Positions 19,969 to 30,138 of a stretch of 64,000 nucleotides of DNA are shown here, one piece after another. This stretch comes from Aurantiochytrium sp. KH105. Its lineage: Eukaryota; Sar; Bigyra; Thraustochytrida; Thraustochytriidae. Location of the stretch: assembly GCA_003116975.1 (NCBI GenBank), contig BGKB01000066.1, forward strand, positions 265,219-329,218, given 5' to 3'. A model generated the notes under the pieces. That model was not told the DNA's origin. It ran no database searches and saw nothing but the letters and a program-made list of their open reading frames with translations. Within the stretch, counting starts at the first letter, position 1. Each line of letters opens with the position of its first letter. The translations under genes were made by a program, and so were the position numbers.

Positions 19969-22116
19969 ATGAGCTCCGAAGATCTGCAGGCGGAGCGCGC
20001 CAAGGCGACCTTTGACGTGGAGCAAATGACGCACGTGCTGAACGGAGGCGCCGCCGAGACCATCAAACGTCGGTGGATCATGGACGCGCATGCGGATGCA
20101 GCGACGTTTGTCCACGCGGAACACGACCGCGAAGAGCAGATTGGTCATGCGGTCTCTCACTTTATGGAGGTGCACAAGCCGCACTTTGACCGAGGGTACA
20201 TTCCGCGAGGAATGGACATGCAGCACATGAGCGATGCGCGCATGACGTCCAGCGCGCTCACCATCAACTTTGGCGTCTTTTCCTCGTGTCTGCGTTCGAA
20301 CTGCAGTGATGACCAGAAAGCGTGGTGGCTGGAAAAGGCACAGGTCGGCAAAATTATCGGTGCCTACGCGCAAACCGAACTCGCCCATGGAACCTTCGTG
20401 CGCGGCCTGCTCACACGAGCAACCTACCTTCCCGAATCGCAGGAGTGGGAGATTCACACCCCGAGCGTTGATGGCATCAAGTGGTGGATCACGGGTCTTC
20501 CCCTCGCTACGCATGCGGTTGTCTTTGCTGACACCTACGTGGCTGGCAAAAGCGTGGGCCAGCAGTGGTTCATGGTCCAGCTGCGTGGCGCTGGAGAAGA
20601 CAAACTCGAACTCCTTCCCGGCATCGAGGTCGGCGACGTTGGTGAGACGCTCGGCGAGAGAGACGCTACCATCGGGTATCTTCGACTCGACAAGGTTCGG
20701 ATTCCTCGCCGCCACCTCTTGGAAAAGCGAGCTCACGTTACCCCTCAAGGCGAATGGGTGTCGGGCCCAGAACCCGGGTCCATGGATCCTACCAAGGCGA
20801 AAAAGCCCAAGGCTGGCAAGAGCGCCGAGCCAGTGACGCCAAAGATGCAGCAGGCTCTCAAATACGTGACCATGATGGGAACTCGTATTGCGCTCGCGTC
20901 GACGGCTGCAGGTGCCCTCGCAAAGGCCTGCGTCATTGCCACCCGGTACTCGAGTGTGCGTCGTCAGGGATACGCGCAAGATGAGCGCGTCGGGCCAGAG
21001 ACGCAAATCATCGACTTTTCCGTGCAGCGCTTCCGTCTGCTCAAGTGGATCAGCACCGCGTATGCGTTTAAAGCAGCCACACAATGGATGGTACGCCGCC
21101 GTCGTGAGGTCACTGCTGGAGGCGAGGTCAATCTTGATGACCTTCCCGAAACGCACGCGACGGGCGCGGGACTCAAGGCGCTCACCACGACGCTTGCTGC
21201 AGATGGCATCGAGGACCTGCGCCGTTGCTGCGGTGGCCACGGCTTCCTTATGAGCAGTGGTATCGCTCCTCTCGAGGCGGACTTCAAGGGGCCCAACACC
21301 ACCGCCGAGGGCGATGCCGTTGTCTTGTCCCTTCAGACCGCGCGTTTTCTCATCAAAAGCTACGAGGCCGCAAAGCGTGGCGAAGTTCTCAGTGGTCTCA
21401 CCGCGTGTCTCGCCCCTCTTGGAGAGCCCGAATTTGACCCTGTCCAGGACGGCCGCAAGCGCCTTGGACTCGACAACCGTGTGCTGACGGCCTCGTCGTT
21501 GCAAGACCCGTCGGTGATTCTCGCGCTTTTCGAGTGGCGCTCTCTCGTTGTCATCTCACGCGCAGGAGCCCACCTCGAGGCAGCTCGCAAAGCCATGGGC
21601 CCTGGTCGCGCAGGCGAAGCCTGGAACCAGACCGCCCGCATCCTCTATGCTGCAACGCGCTGCCACGTGCGTTACTTTATTCTTGTTCGCTTTCAAGAGG
21701 TCATTGCCGGCGTAGAAGACGCAGCGTGTCGTAAGGCGCTTGAGCGGATGTTTGCGCTCGTGGGTGTGATTGATCTTCTCGAGGGCGAGCAATGGCTTGG
21801 TCTGGTCGATGCTGATGCCCTCGATGCGGCTGAGCAGGCGTCGCAAGCGCTTTGCGAGGCATTGCGTCCTGACGCCGTTGCTCTCGTCGATGCATGGGAC
21901 TACCCTGATCGGGTCCTGAACTCGACCCTCGGACGCTTTGACGGAAATGCCTACGAGGCACTCTATGAGGAGGCAAAGCGCTCCCGCATTAATCGCAATG
22001 CCGTGCGGACTGTCCCGTCGTTTCTCAAACGCCTCGAAAAGTACATTGACAAGGATGCGCTCGAACCTTGCAACAAGCACGTCCCTGCCTCTGCTGTCAC
22101 TTCGGCCAAACTTTGA
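19969..22116 (+). CDS. Peroxisomal acyl-CoA oxidase
   Basis: 715 residues from the ATG at 19969 (MSSEDLQAERAKATFDVEQM). The upstream open frame is GC-rich promoter. It has the acyl-CoA oxidase architecture: N-terminal helical domain, FAD-binding middle domain (GAYAQTELAHGTFVRGL, where acyl-CoA dehydrogenase-fold proteins bind flavin), and C-terminal helical domains. The motif AEGDAVVLSLQTARFLIK carries the catalytic Glu (about Glu447). RCCGGHGFLMSSG matches the conserved C-terminal flavin-contact motif. The protein ends SAKL, a peroxisomal targeting signal type 1. It catalyses the first, hydrogen-peroxide-forming step of peroxisomal beta-oxidation. Length is normal for the family (about 660-720). 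Confidence 0.95.
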   Translation: MSSEDLQAERAKATFDVEQMTHVLNGGAAETIKRRWIMDAHADAATFVHAEHDREEQIGHAVSHFMEVHKPHFDRGYIPRGMDMQHMSDARMTSSALTINFGVFSSCLRSNCSDDQKAWWLEKAQVGKIIGAYAQTELAHGTFVRGLLTRATYLPESQEWEIHTPSVDGIKWWITGLPLATHAVVFADTYVAGKSVGQQWFMVQLRGAGEDKLELLPGIEVGDVGETLGERDATIGYLRLDKVRIPRRHLLEKRAHVTPQGEWVSGPEPGSMDPTKAKKPKAGKSAEPVTPKMQQALKYVTMMGTRIALASTAAGALAKACVIATRYSSVRRQGYAQDERVGPETQIIDFSVQRFRLLKWISTAYAFKAATQWMVRRRREVTAGGEVNLDDLPETHATGAGLKALTTTLAADGIEDLRRCCGGHGFLMSSGIAPLEADFKGPNTTAEGDAVVLSLQTARFLIKSYEAAKRGEVLSGLTACLAPLGEPEFDPVQDGRKRLGLDNRVLTASSLQDPSVILALFEWRSLVVISRAGAHLEAARKAMGPGRAGEAWNQTARILYAATRCHVRYFILVRFQEVIAGVEDAACRKALERMFALVGVIDLLEGEQWLGLVDADALDAAEQASQALCEALRPDAVALVDAWDYPDRVLNSTLGRFDGNAYEALYEEAKRSRINRNAVRTVPSFLKRLEKYIDKDALEPCNKHVPASAVTSAKL

Positions 22117-22492
22117 GCGCGGCTTGAAGAGCGAGATGATAAGTGCAATAAGGCGTCTTTTTCATGTTTTATTTCCACGTTTTCCTCACTTGTTTTTCGT
22201 TTGCAATAGCGTGAGATCCTAGTTTTCGCGTCACTAAGGAATCCTCTGCGCCGGTCAAGCTTGAAGGATCGATCTTTTGCGGCCGCACAGCAAAGCCACA
22301 GCCCTCGTGGGCACGCGGCGCAAAAGGGAGAGAAGCCTCCGCTGCTCCTCCTGCTGCTGCTTCTGCTGCTGCAGGCGCCACGACGACCTCCCTCACCTCT
22401 CGCTGCTGATACTGCGGCGCGACGGCGGCAGCGTTGGTCGTGACGTTCGTTGGCAACATCGACGTCAATTCTTCACAACAAAAGAGAGAGAG
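22117..22492. other. Intergenic / 5' region of kaptin gene
   Basis: 376 bp. It carries a CTG/CTT-rich stretch (22342-22375) that keeps the frame open upstream of the kaptin start. No separate gene. Confidence 0.5.
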
Positions 22493-23916
22493 ATGAAAGA
22501 GGTGCAGTACTTTGAACTCAGCTCGGTGAGCAGCAACGTGTTCAACACGTGCAGCTTTGAGCAGAGCGGTGTCCCGCGGCTTTTGGTGGCAAGCAGACAC
22601 CAGCTGCTCTCGCTTGAGGCCGAGAGGGGGAGGTTTTCTCTGCAGACCCTCTCGCTGCACAATGTCCCCGAGGATGCAGAAATCGTTTCCCTCACAGGCT
22701 TTTCTACAAAGCCATTCTTGCAAGGGGTCTCGCACTACCACAAGCCTGCTGCTGAACGCACTGTTGTTGCACTAGCCTACACACGGGACCCTCTAAGCTC
22801 GCGACCTGCAGACACGACGGAAGTTTCGGCTGCAGGTGGTGGGGTTTCTGCGCAGGGAGACGACGTTGTCTTTACCTTTGCCATGCCCGAAGGCGCCGCG
22901 AGCACCAAGTCTCCAGGCACATTGGAGCGCGAACTTCGAGCGCAACCATCAGGTCAACGCGCTATGTCACAAGTGCGCCGCTTTAACTCTTCAAGCTCAA
23001 CAGCAACTTCGCTGAGCAGAGATAGCGCTCCAACCCACTCGCAAAATGCACGGCATACACCTTCCGCCTTGCCATTGCCAGTAAATCAGGATGCCCCACG
23101 GTACTTTATGAACGTGTATATTGACGAAAGCGTGCACGTCAGCGCAGCCGGTTTGCTTCCAGTTGTCCGCGGAGTGCCGCAACGCTGTGAACTTCCCTAT
23201 GCTCCTCTCCGCCTCGCAAACTGTATTGTGCCGCGACCGTTTCGAGAGGAAAGCGACGAGATGCTAGTGATTGCAGGCGGTGACCGGCGCTTACACTTTT
23301 TTCAGCTTCAACAAAGTCAACAGCAGTCACATCATCATCACCAGCAGCAATGGGGTCCACACGGCCGCGTCTCACCAGGCCAATCTGATGTACACCGTAG
23401 ATCGCCTCGGCAAGGTAACTTTCGGACCTGGCACAGCGCATCTGGGCATACACGAACGCCAAGCGCCGAGATGCGTCGCCACATGACCGACGGGACCTAC
23501 GGCGTGGAAACTCGCACGGATTCTCCAGATGCAAATTTGACAGACGCACAAGGGGCCCAAAGCGATAATTCTGAGACCAATCGAAATGGGAGGACAACAT
23601 GGAAGGGGTTTCGCGACAATGATGTCAATGATGCGGGCAATGACGACGAAGACGGTGGCGTCGACGAAGAAGATGCGGAAAACGAAGAGCTCGAAGGCTT
23701 CGACTTTGAAGATGCCTCGGGCATGAACAGTGATGATCGCTCATTCATTGAAGAGGGCGATGATGAGGATGATGACGATGACGACGATGACGACGACGAC
23801 GATGACGACGATGACGATGACGACGACGAGGAAGTTGACGAGGATGGGGAACCTTATGGTTATTCTGATGAAGGCCTCGACCTCGACGACGACTCGAGCG
23901 AAGGCCTGGATGTTGA

Positions 23917-23984
<68 letters not shown>

Positions 23985-25081
23985 GTAGCGACGAAGATGA
24001 AGATGAGAATGGCGAGAACGACCAAGACAAGTCCAGGGAAGATAGCGAACTTGAGTCCGAGAGCACGGCGACCCGTGGTCAGCGTGGATACTCGCATTCT
24101 GAGGATGGCATTCGAACCGACCAAGGCTCGCGCCCGCACTCACGCTCGCGTCGCCGGCGAAGCGCAGGCCGCCTCCGGAGACGGAGGACATCGTCAAGCT
24201 CGCAGACTTCGCGGAGGTTGCTGTCACTCGTTTCAAGCTCGCACTCGAGTCCAATGGGCATCCGTTCGGACGAGACAATGACTGGCCCGCGCTACTTTGC
24301 GAGCATGGACAGTGCGGCGAATCCTCCTGTGAGTGGATTCAAGAAATGTAAAAGCCCGGTACTGAGCTTTGCCTCGCAGGAACTACAGCGGAGCGCCTCA
24401 AAACAGGTTTTTGCAGCTGGTTGCGACGATGGCGATCTTTGCGTCGTCGTCAAGCACTTGGACAACAATAATGTCAACGACACGCATGGCATCATGCGTC
24501 TCAATGGTCCTCTTCCTTGCGTCGAGATCATCCCGAGCGCACGAGGTAGCGAGTGCTGGGACATCGTCGCAGGAGGGAGCTTTGGATTTGGCGCATTGGT
24601 CGAGGCGAGTTTGCAAAGCGGCGAAGTTAGCCTTGCAGAACCAACGCTCTTGCCCAAGTCCGCAGATTACGATAGTGTGCTGTGTTCCGAGGTGGCTGAT
24701 ATCGACTGGGACGGGGAGCCTGAGATCCTCCTCGGAACGCACGGACGTCGCCTTCTTGCCTACCGACGCGTGAACGAAGGCGAAGGATTGAGTGAGGATA
24801 TGAGCAGTGCCCCGGAGAATCGCGCCTCGCAGTATGTGCCCTCATGGGATCGCGGTTTTGCTTACCCGCTCTTTGCCATCGAGTCGGGAGACTTCAACAT
24901 GGACGGTGCGGACGAGGTGGTGGTGAGTACCTTTGGTGGTGTACATATCCTGCAGCCTGATCTTGAGGCTGCGGCGGACAAGCTTGTGTTGGCTGCCGAG
25001 CGTCTTGCTGAGCTACAGGCTGCGGCATCGGCCTCGACAGCGAGCGCGTTTGCTGCGGAGTTCGCTGTCGCCGACGCGTAG
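22493..25081 (+). CDS. Kaptin homologue (KICSTOR subunit) with large acidic insertion
   Basis: 862 residues from the ATG at 22493 (MKEVQYFELSSVSSNVFNTC). The N-terminal part matches kaptin: EDAEIVSLTGFSTKPF corresponds to the conserved DAEIVSI region, and VIAGGDRRLHFFQ to a beta-propeller blade. The C-terminal part matches strongly, with DYDSVLCSEVADIDWDGEPE, ILLGTHGRRLLAYRR and DEVVVSTFGGVHILQPDL, followed by a terminal helix. Between them is a low-complexity insertion of about 250 residues. It includes Asp-rich runs (about residues 366-526, nucleotides 23590-24070) made of GAC/GAT codons, then a Ser/Arg-rich stretch. In animals kaptin (KPTN) pairs with ITFG2 in KICSTOR, which tethers GATOR1 to lysosomes and restrains mTORC1. 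The role here is inferred from homology. Human kaptin is about 436 residues, so the core is conserved and the length comes from the insert. Confidence 0.82.
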
Positions 25082-25493
25082 TTGAGTTGTTTTGTTCTTG
25101 TTTGATTGGGGGCACAGCAATAAAAGCAAGCCAAGCCAAGGCGTCCGTGACTTGCACATGAAAATAAACACACTCAAAAAAACGCTTCTCATACTGCCAT
25201 GATTGACTGGCGATAGCAACAAGATTTCTCCCGAAATAACCTGCAATCAATTCAACAAAAGTTCTTCCAAAAACATCTCATGGCGAGTGCGCCACGCAAG
25301 GGCCGCCGAATTCACGCTCTCAACGCATACGAAATTAATGACAATGAAAGATTACTTTAAAGAATTTAGTACTGACAAGGAGTGTCGTGACTCACTTGCA
25401 AAGGGGAGTCATGGGAAGAGAGCGGTGGCGATCGTCGTGGCGCAACCATGGTCCATCCACGCCATAGCCTGAAAAAGGAGAATTCTCGATGTT
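25082..25493. other. Intergenic between convergent genes
   Basis: 412 bp between the 3' ends of the kaptin and AcuI-like genes; AT-richer than its surroundings. No feature seen. Confidence 0.5.
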
Positions 25494-26636
25494 TTACTTG
25501 CTGGGGTCAACAACGATGCGACCAATGGTCTCGCCCTTGAGCATGGCGGAACTGATGTCTCCAAGCTCCTCAAGACTGATAGTCTGGAACTTGTCAAAGT
25601 ACTGGGGCGGGAAGTCAGTCTCGAGACGAGCCCAAACTTCCTTGCGGTTTTCCATGTCGAGCTGGACGCTGTCAATGCCAAGGAGCGAGATGCCGCGGAG
25701 AATAAAGGGAAAGACAGTGGCGTCGAACTTGGGACCAGCAGCCACGCCACTGAGCGCAACAGCGCCACCATAGCGCATACGCGGAAGAATAGCGCCCGTA
25801 GTCGCTCCACCGACACAGTCAATGGCACCGGCATAGAGCTCCTTGTCGAGCGGTTTGGCAGGTTCAAGGCGAGGGATCACTTCGGCGGCGCCGAGGGACT
25901 TGAGCCAAGATTCGTTTTCCTCGGCGTGGCCCGTGCTGGCGGTCACCTGGGTGTAGCCAAGCTTTCCAAGGATGGCGACAGCGGTGGAACCGACGCCTCC
26001 GGTCGCGCCAGCGACGAGAATGGGAACATCCTTGGAGGGCAGGCAGCCCTTGCGCTCGAGCGCAATGATGCTCTGCATGGCCGTGAAGCCGGCGGTGCCA
26101 ATGATCATGGCCTGCTCGGGGGAAAAGGACTTGGGAAGCGGCACGAGCCACTCGGAGGGCACCTGCGCGTACTCGGCGTAGCCGCCGTTCATGTGCTGGC
26201 CAGCGTAGTGGCCTGTGAGCACGACCTGGTCGCCCTTGTTGAAGCTGCCGGAGTCGTCGCTCTCGATCTCGCCCGCAAAGTCGATGCCCGGCACGATCGG
26301 AAAGCCCGTAGCGACGCCGGGGAGTCCCTGGCAGACCATGGCATCCTTGTAGTTGATTGTGCTCTTGGCGACCTTGACAACGGCCTTGGGCATGTCTCCG
26401 TACTTGTTCTCCACCTGGGGCAGGTCGTCCAGCGAAGCGTCGGAGCGCAGCTCCAGCCGCGCCGGGTCCTTCTTGCCGTCCTTGCACGCCACCACGGCCC
26501 TAAAGCCGCGCGCCCCCTGCATCTTGCTGCGCTTCGCCGATGTCGCCGCTGCCTCGACGCCCTCGCGACCCAGACCTTCGGCTCCGAGGCGCGCACGGAC
26601 CATGCCACGTCTGCCAGCGCTCGCGAGCGATTGCAT
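25494..26636 (-). CDS. AcuI/YhdH-type MDR reductase (acryloyl-CoA reductase-like), likely mitochondrial
   Basis: 380 residues. Medium-chain dehydrogenase/reductase fold of the YhdH/AcuI group. It has VVKVAKSTINYKDAMVCQGL and FPIVPGIDFAGE near the start of the catalytic domain, the Rossmann motif VAGATGGVGSTAVAIL, and the subfamily-typical GAIDCVGGATTG and LLGIDSVQLDM. Zinc ligands are absent, as expected. Family members reduce acryloyl-CoA to propionyl-CoA with NADPH in propionate, DMSP or 3-hydroxypropionate metabolism. The first about 40 residues (MQSLASAGRRGMVRARLGAE) are Arg/Ala-rich and lack acidic residues until late, resembling a mitochondrial presequence. The frame is open to 27119, but upstream translation is Arg/Pro junk. 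An alternative start at MQGARGF would give a cytosolic form. Confidence 0.88.
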   Translation of the reverse strand: MQSLASAGRRGMVRARLGAEGLGREGVEAAATSAKRSKMQGARGFRAVVACKDGKKDPARLELRSDASLDDLPQVENKYGDMPKAVVKVAKSTINYKDAMVCQGLPGVATGFPIVPGIDFAGEIESDDSGSFNKGDQVVLTGHYAGQHMNGGYAEYAQVPSEWLVPLPKSFSPEQAMIIGTAGFTAMQSIIALERKGCLPSKDVPILVAGATGGVGSTAVAILGKLGYTQVTASTGHAEENESWLKSLGAAEVIPRLEPAKPLDKELYAGAIDCVGGATTGAILPRMRYGGAVALSGVAAGPKFDATVFPFILRGISLLGIDSVQLDMENRKEVWARLETDFPPQYFDKFQTISLEELGDISSAMLKGETIGRIVVDPSK

Positions 26637-27848
26637 TTTGCTTCTGCTTCTGCTGCTCTTCTGCTCTTCTGTTTCTGCTTCTGCTGCTGCTGCTGCTGCT
26701 GCTTGCGAAGGCGAAGCGGAGCTCGACCGCGCAAGATCTGCGACCAAGACCCGACTCCTCCTCCTCTTCAGGCCTGCCGAACCCGCGCAACCCCGGCGCG
26801 GCGCAGCGCAGCGCAAGGTCTTGCAGACCGGCGACGCGGCTCCGTCGACGTCGCGGGCGCGGTCCTCCTCGGGCCGCGGGTCGCGCTGCGCTCTTAGGGG
26901 GAGCTGGGATGGCGAGATCGAGAGGCGCGATGATAGGGATGAGAGAGCTGCGTCAGTCCGCCGCAGTCGCTGTATGCGATCTGTCTGCACCGCCGCCGCA
27001 AAGCGAGCGCGCCGTCGGCGACGAGGCGGCCGTCGGCGGCATCTCGGGCGGCGTGGCGGGTGACACATACAGGGAGCAGCTGCAGGTGGAAGCGAACGCC
27101 TTCGCGGATGCCGCATCACGGGCCCGGCGGCAGGGCGATGATCGAGGATGGACGCAGCGGCTGCAGCCGCAGCGTCTGAGCGGGAGCGACGCCTTGGGAA
27201 ACTGAGGCGGGCTGGATGCTGCTGTATGCAGATGCTGATGCTGCCGTCCGTGCCTGATGGTTGACGGATGCGGGGAGGGATGGAAAGCGAGCTTGGAGAG
27301 GGGACGCGGAGCAGCGGCTACGGACGGTCGCAATCAATCATTCAGCGATATCAAGACATTGTAGCCAATCCGAGAAAACGCAGCTGTGCTGTGCTGCTCG
27401 CAGACAGTTCATAATTAGTTCATACGTAGGTTCGATGCCTTGCACCATGCCTGGGACAAGTGGCCTGCCCTTGCCCTGCGTGGACTGGTTGCTTGCGTAT
27501 ATAGAGCAGCCATCACTGCGCATGCCATAGTCCGGTATTTCAAACCCATTAGTTGGCGTACAGTATGATCTCGTGATGCCGCAGAACATCGTGTCACCGG
27601 TGCCAGCCAACCAAGCACACACCGTGTGACCTAAACCCAACCTTGTAGGAAGAACCAAACCTAACCACGGCTTTCAAGCCCAGCGTCGAGTAAAACCGGG
27701 CAGGTCAGCAGAACCCGATCGAGCGAGGGAAAGCGTGTCGGTGCGCAAGTGACAACGCACCGGGCGGGAGGAGTGGTGCTACAGCGAACCAAGCGTTGTG
27801 CGGGGACGGACGCGCGCCTGCAGCCGCACTACCACGACATGATACACT
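26637..27848. other. Intergenic, composition change
   Basis: The left half (to about 27130) is GC-rich promoter-like DNA with a CTG/CTT microsatellite (about 26638-26702). The right half (27300-27848) is more balanced in composition and leads into the Crinkler-like gene, with TATATAGA at about 27498. No coding region on either strand convinces me. Confidence 0.45.
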
Positions 27849-29939
27849 ATGCTCGATTTGGAGGATGAACAAGATGCCTTCGTGCAGAATGTCACTTTTG
27901 CACAAATCAAGAAATGGAAAAATAATCCCTCGGATCATCATCTCATCACAAAAGCGTACGATCAACTGGAGTCGCTTCTCAGGAGGAGCGACGGGGACAC
28001 ATCATGGATCCCAGATCATGTAGCCGATTTCCTGGATGCTGAGGCGGGACGAATAAAGGAGCGCGAAGAACAAGAAGCTTCTGAAGCTAGACTCCGCGAA
28101 GAAGTGCGCGGCTTGAAGCGCAAACTTGAGACGCTCGATGCGAAAATTCAGGCGCTTGCTCAAGAAAAGGAGGAACTTCGAGCAAAACAAGAGGCGGTGG
28201 TATCTGTATGGAGCAACCTTATGGCACACGACCCTCGATTTATCATAAATGCGAGCAGTACGGGTACTACGAGCATTCCACATTTCTACAGCCCCGACAT
28301 CGCTGTTCCATGGGATTTTGCCAACTTCAATGAGTGTGAATATTCTTCCAGCTATCTGCAAGAATTTGTCGGCAAGCTTGTTGCCTTTCAAGAAAAACGT
28401 AGTGCTTTCCCCGAGTCAATTGTGTACCTTCGCGATCACAAGCCAGGTACTTCGGAGCAGTGCGTCGTCGACATCATGAAGAAATTGTACGAAGCTGTGA
28501 AGCATATCTTGAAAACAACCAACGAACCGAACAGCGACAAACTCAGTTATAAGAGCGGTCGTCTCTATGGTGTCTTCGATTTCGTCTCAAGAACTCTGCG
28601 CCAACCGGACGGCGTTTTTAACTTGGAGTCGTTCCCGATTTGCATGATCGAATACAAAACAGACAAGACCTTTACCAAAACCACGCTCGAAGAATACGAT
28701 AAAAGTGAGCTGAAACCGTTTGAGGAAAGCAGTGGCCCCCGAACAAAAAAGTACGAATCCGTGAAACATCCTGTGACCCAAGTGTGCAGCTACATGATGC
28801 TGACTGGATGTCGCTATGGCATCTTATCGAATTGGGAGTCCACCTACTTTTTGAAGCTCGATATCGACGAAAACGGCCAGACGACGCTGCACCATTCCGA
28901 GAGATTTGCGCCATGGACAGCTACCATGGCGCAACGCGCGAACGCACCGGAAGCGGGACCTGGCAATATTACCATGGGCAATATCTTTGCAGAACAGCCA
29001 GTTTCGCTCCTGCAGGCGATGACCGTATTCGTTCATCTTGTGATGAAGGACGAGACCTTGATCCCGTCCGGACTTGACTCGGATTCCTACAACCGGGCGA
29101 TCCAAAACAGGATCGATAAAAACGCCGATCAATTTTCGAGCAAGGGACCCAACATGAGCAGGTTTGAATCCAACATCACATCCTCTAGTCAGGCACAAAC
29201 GACATTCCGACAGGCAGGCAGCGGCGGTGACAATTCCGAAAGGGACGATTTGCTGGCTGTATTGACTGTCTGTACATCCATAGGAAGTGTAGTCCCACTT
29301 CATGGTGCCTATGGCGTTGGCTTTTCGGACAGCACGCTCGAAATCGCAGGTATAACTTTCAACGACTGCTTCGCCAAGGCGTCACTCTATCTAGACGACG
29401 AGACTTCGTATGACACCGGCTACAATCTCAATAACGAGCAGGCCACCGAATTTATGGGCATGTTAGTGGAGGAAGCCCGTCTCTACGATGGTGCAGCTCG
29501 CGCACTTCAAGGCAGCGTGCTCCCTGTAGTCCATTACAGTGGAGAGTTCCCCATTGGCGGGGGCTTTTACTTCATGATTGTGATGTCCAATACTGGACAC
29601 TCTCTTAGGTCGGAAGTCGGTCAGCAAACGGCGAGGTCAGTCGGGCTCAATGCTGTGCACTCTCGAGTCCACGCACTTCTGAACAAGCTGCACGGAGCTG
29701 GCATCACTCATGGCGACATGGGACTACGCAATGTTACTATCCAAGAAAACGGAACGGTAAGACTTGTTGATCTTGGAATGGCGAGTCTTGACTTGCGTCA
29801 CTGCCGCCAGGATTATGAGTCTTTTGATGCCGAGTGGACTCGAGCTTTCGGCCGCATCGTCGTCGGGAAGTCCATGCTCAGGCGCTTCTCTCCAACACAA
29901 TTTCTCAAGTCCTTGCACAATGGTTCTGACCAATCGTAA
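27849..29939 (+). CDS. Crinkler-like nuclease/protein-kinase fusion
   Basis: 696 residues, single exon. Order: helical N-terminus; coiled coil (about 60-115, EVRGLKRKLETLDAKIQALA); a domain resembling a PD-(D/E)XK nuclease with Asp244 (YGVFDFV) and Glu268-Tyr-Lys270 in FPICMIEYKTDK; then a divergent kinase-like domain. In the kinase part, YFMIVMSNTGHSL is hinge-like. The catalytic loop is GITHGDMGLRNV (HGDxxxxN, about His621) and the metal site is VDLGMA (about Asp641, DLG in place of DFG). The glycine loop and beta3 lysine are not obvious. Nuclease-kinase fusions of this kind are known among Crinkler-type (CRN) proteins of oomycetes, fungi and other protists, thought to serve in genome conflict or as secreted effectors. 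No signal peptide or LxLFLAK motif is visible. Base composition is lower in GC than in its neighbours, consistent with an accessory gene. Confidence 0.6.
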   Translation: MLDLEDEQDAFVQNVTFAQIKKWKNNPSDHHLITKAYDQLESLLRRSDGDTSWIPDHVADFLDAEAGRIKEREEQEASEARLREEVRGLKRKLETLDAKIQALAQEKEELRAKQEAVVSVWSNLMAHDPRFIINASSTGTTSIPHFYSPDIAVPWDFANFNECEYSSSYLQEFVGKLVAFQEKRSAFPESIVYLRDHKPGTSEQCVVDIMKKLYEAVKHILKTTNEPNSDKLSYKSGRLYGVFDFVSRTLRQPDGVFNLESFPICMIEYKTDKTFTKTTLEEYDKSELKPFEESSGPRTKKYESVKHPVTQVCSYMMLTGCRYGILSNWESTYFLKLDIDENGQTTLHHSERFAPWTATMAQRANAPEAGPGNITMGNIFAEQPVSLLQAMTVFVHLVMKDETLIPSGLDSDSYNRAIQNRIDKNADQFSSKGPNMSRFESNITSSSQAQTTFRQAGSGGDNSERDDLLAVLTVCTSIGSVVPLHGAYGVGFSDSTLEIAGITFNDCFAKASLYLDDETSYDTGYNLNNEQATEFMGMLVEEARLYDGAARALQGSVLPVVHYSGEFPIGGGFYFMIVMSNTGHSLRSEVGQQTARSVGLNAVHSRVHALLNKLHGAGITHGDMGLRNVTIQENGTVRLVDLGMASLDLRHCRQDYESFDAEWTRAFGRIVVGKSMLRRFSPTQFLKSLHNGSDQS

Positions 29940-30138
29940 ATAAAAATAAATCTCAGATCATCCGACAACGCCGTCTGTATGCCACGCTCCGAGGTCCGCT
30001 CGGCTGCAACTAATCAATCGCCCAGTCACCCAACGCGCGACGGTATTTGCGGTTCCCCCTGGCTGGCTGGCTGGCTGGCCTGCTGGCACTGGCAGCCGAA
30101 GTGTCGATTGCCCCATTTTTTTCTTTCAACCAACGTCC

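Noticed and set aside
19636-21504. 622-codon minus-strand frame opposite acyl-CoA oxidase
   Set aside because: Shadow of the oxidase coding strand; Arg/His-rich product and it includes the ambiguous base.
23741-24139. Minus-strand frame of poly-Val/Ile/hydrophobic residues
   Set aside because: Exact antisense of the GAC/GAT acidic tract of kaptin; poly-GTC/ATC reads as hydrophobic but is not a membrane protein.
27420-27450. GGTTCGATGCC resembling a tRNA B box
   Set aside because: No pairing T-arm, acceptor stem or A box in the right place; not a tRNA.
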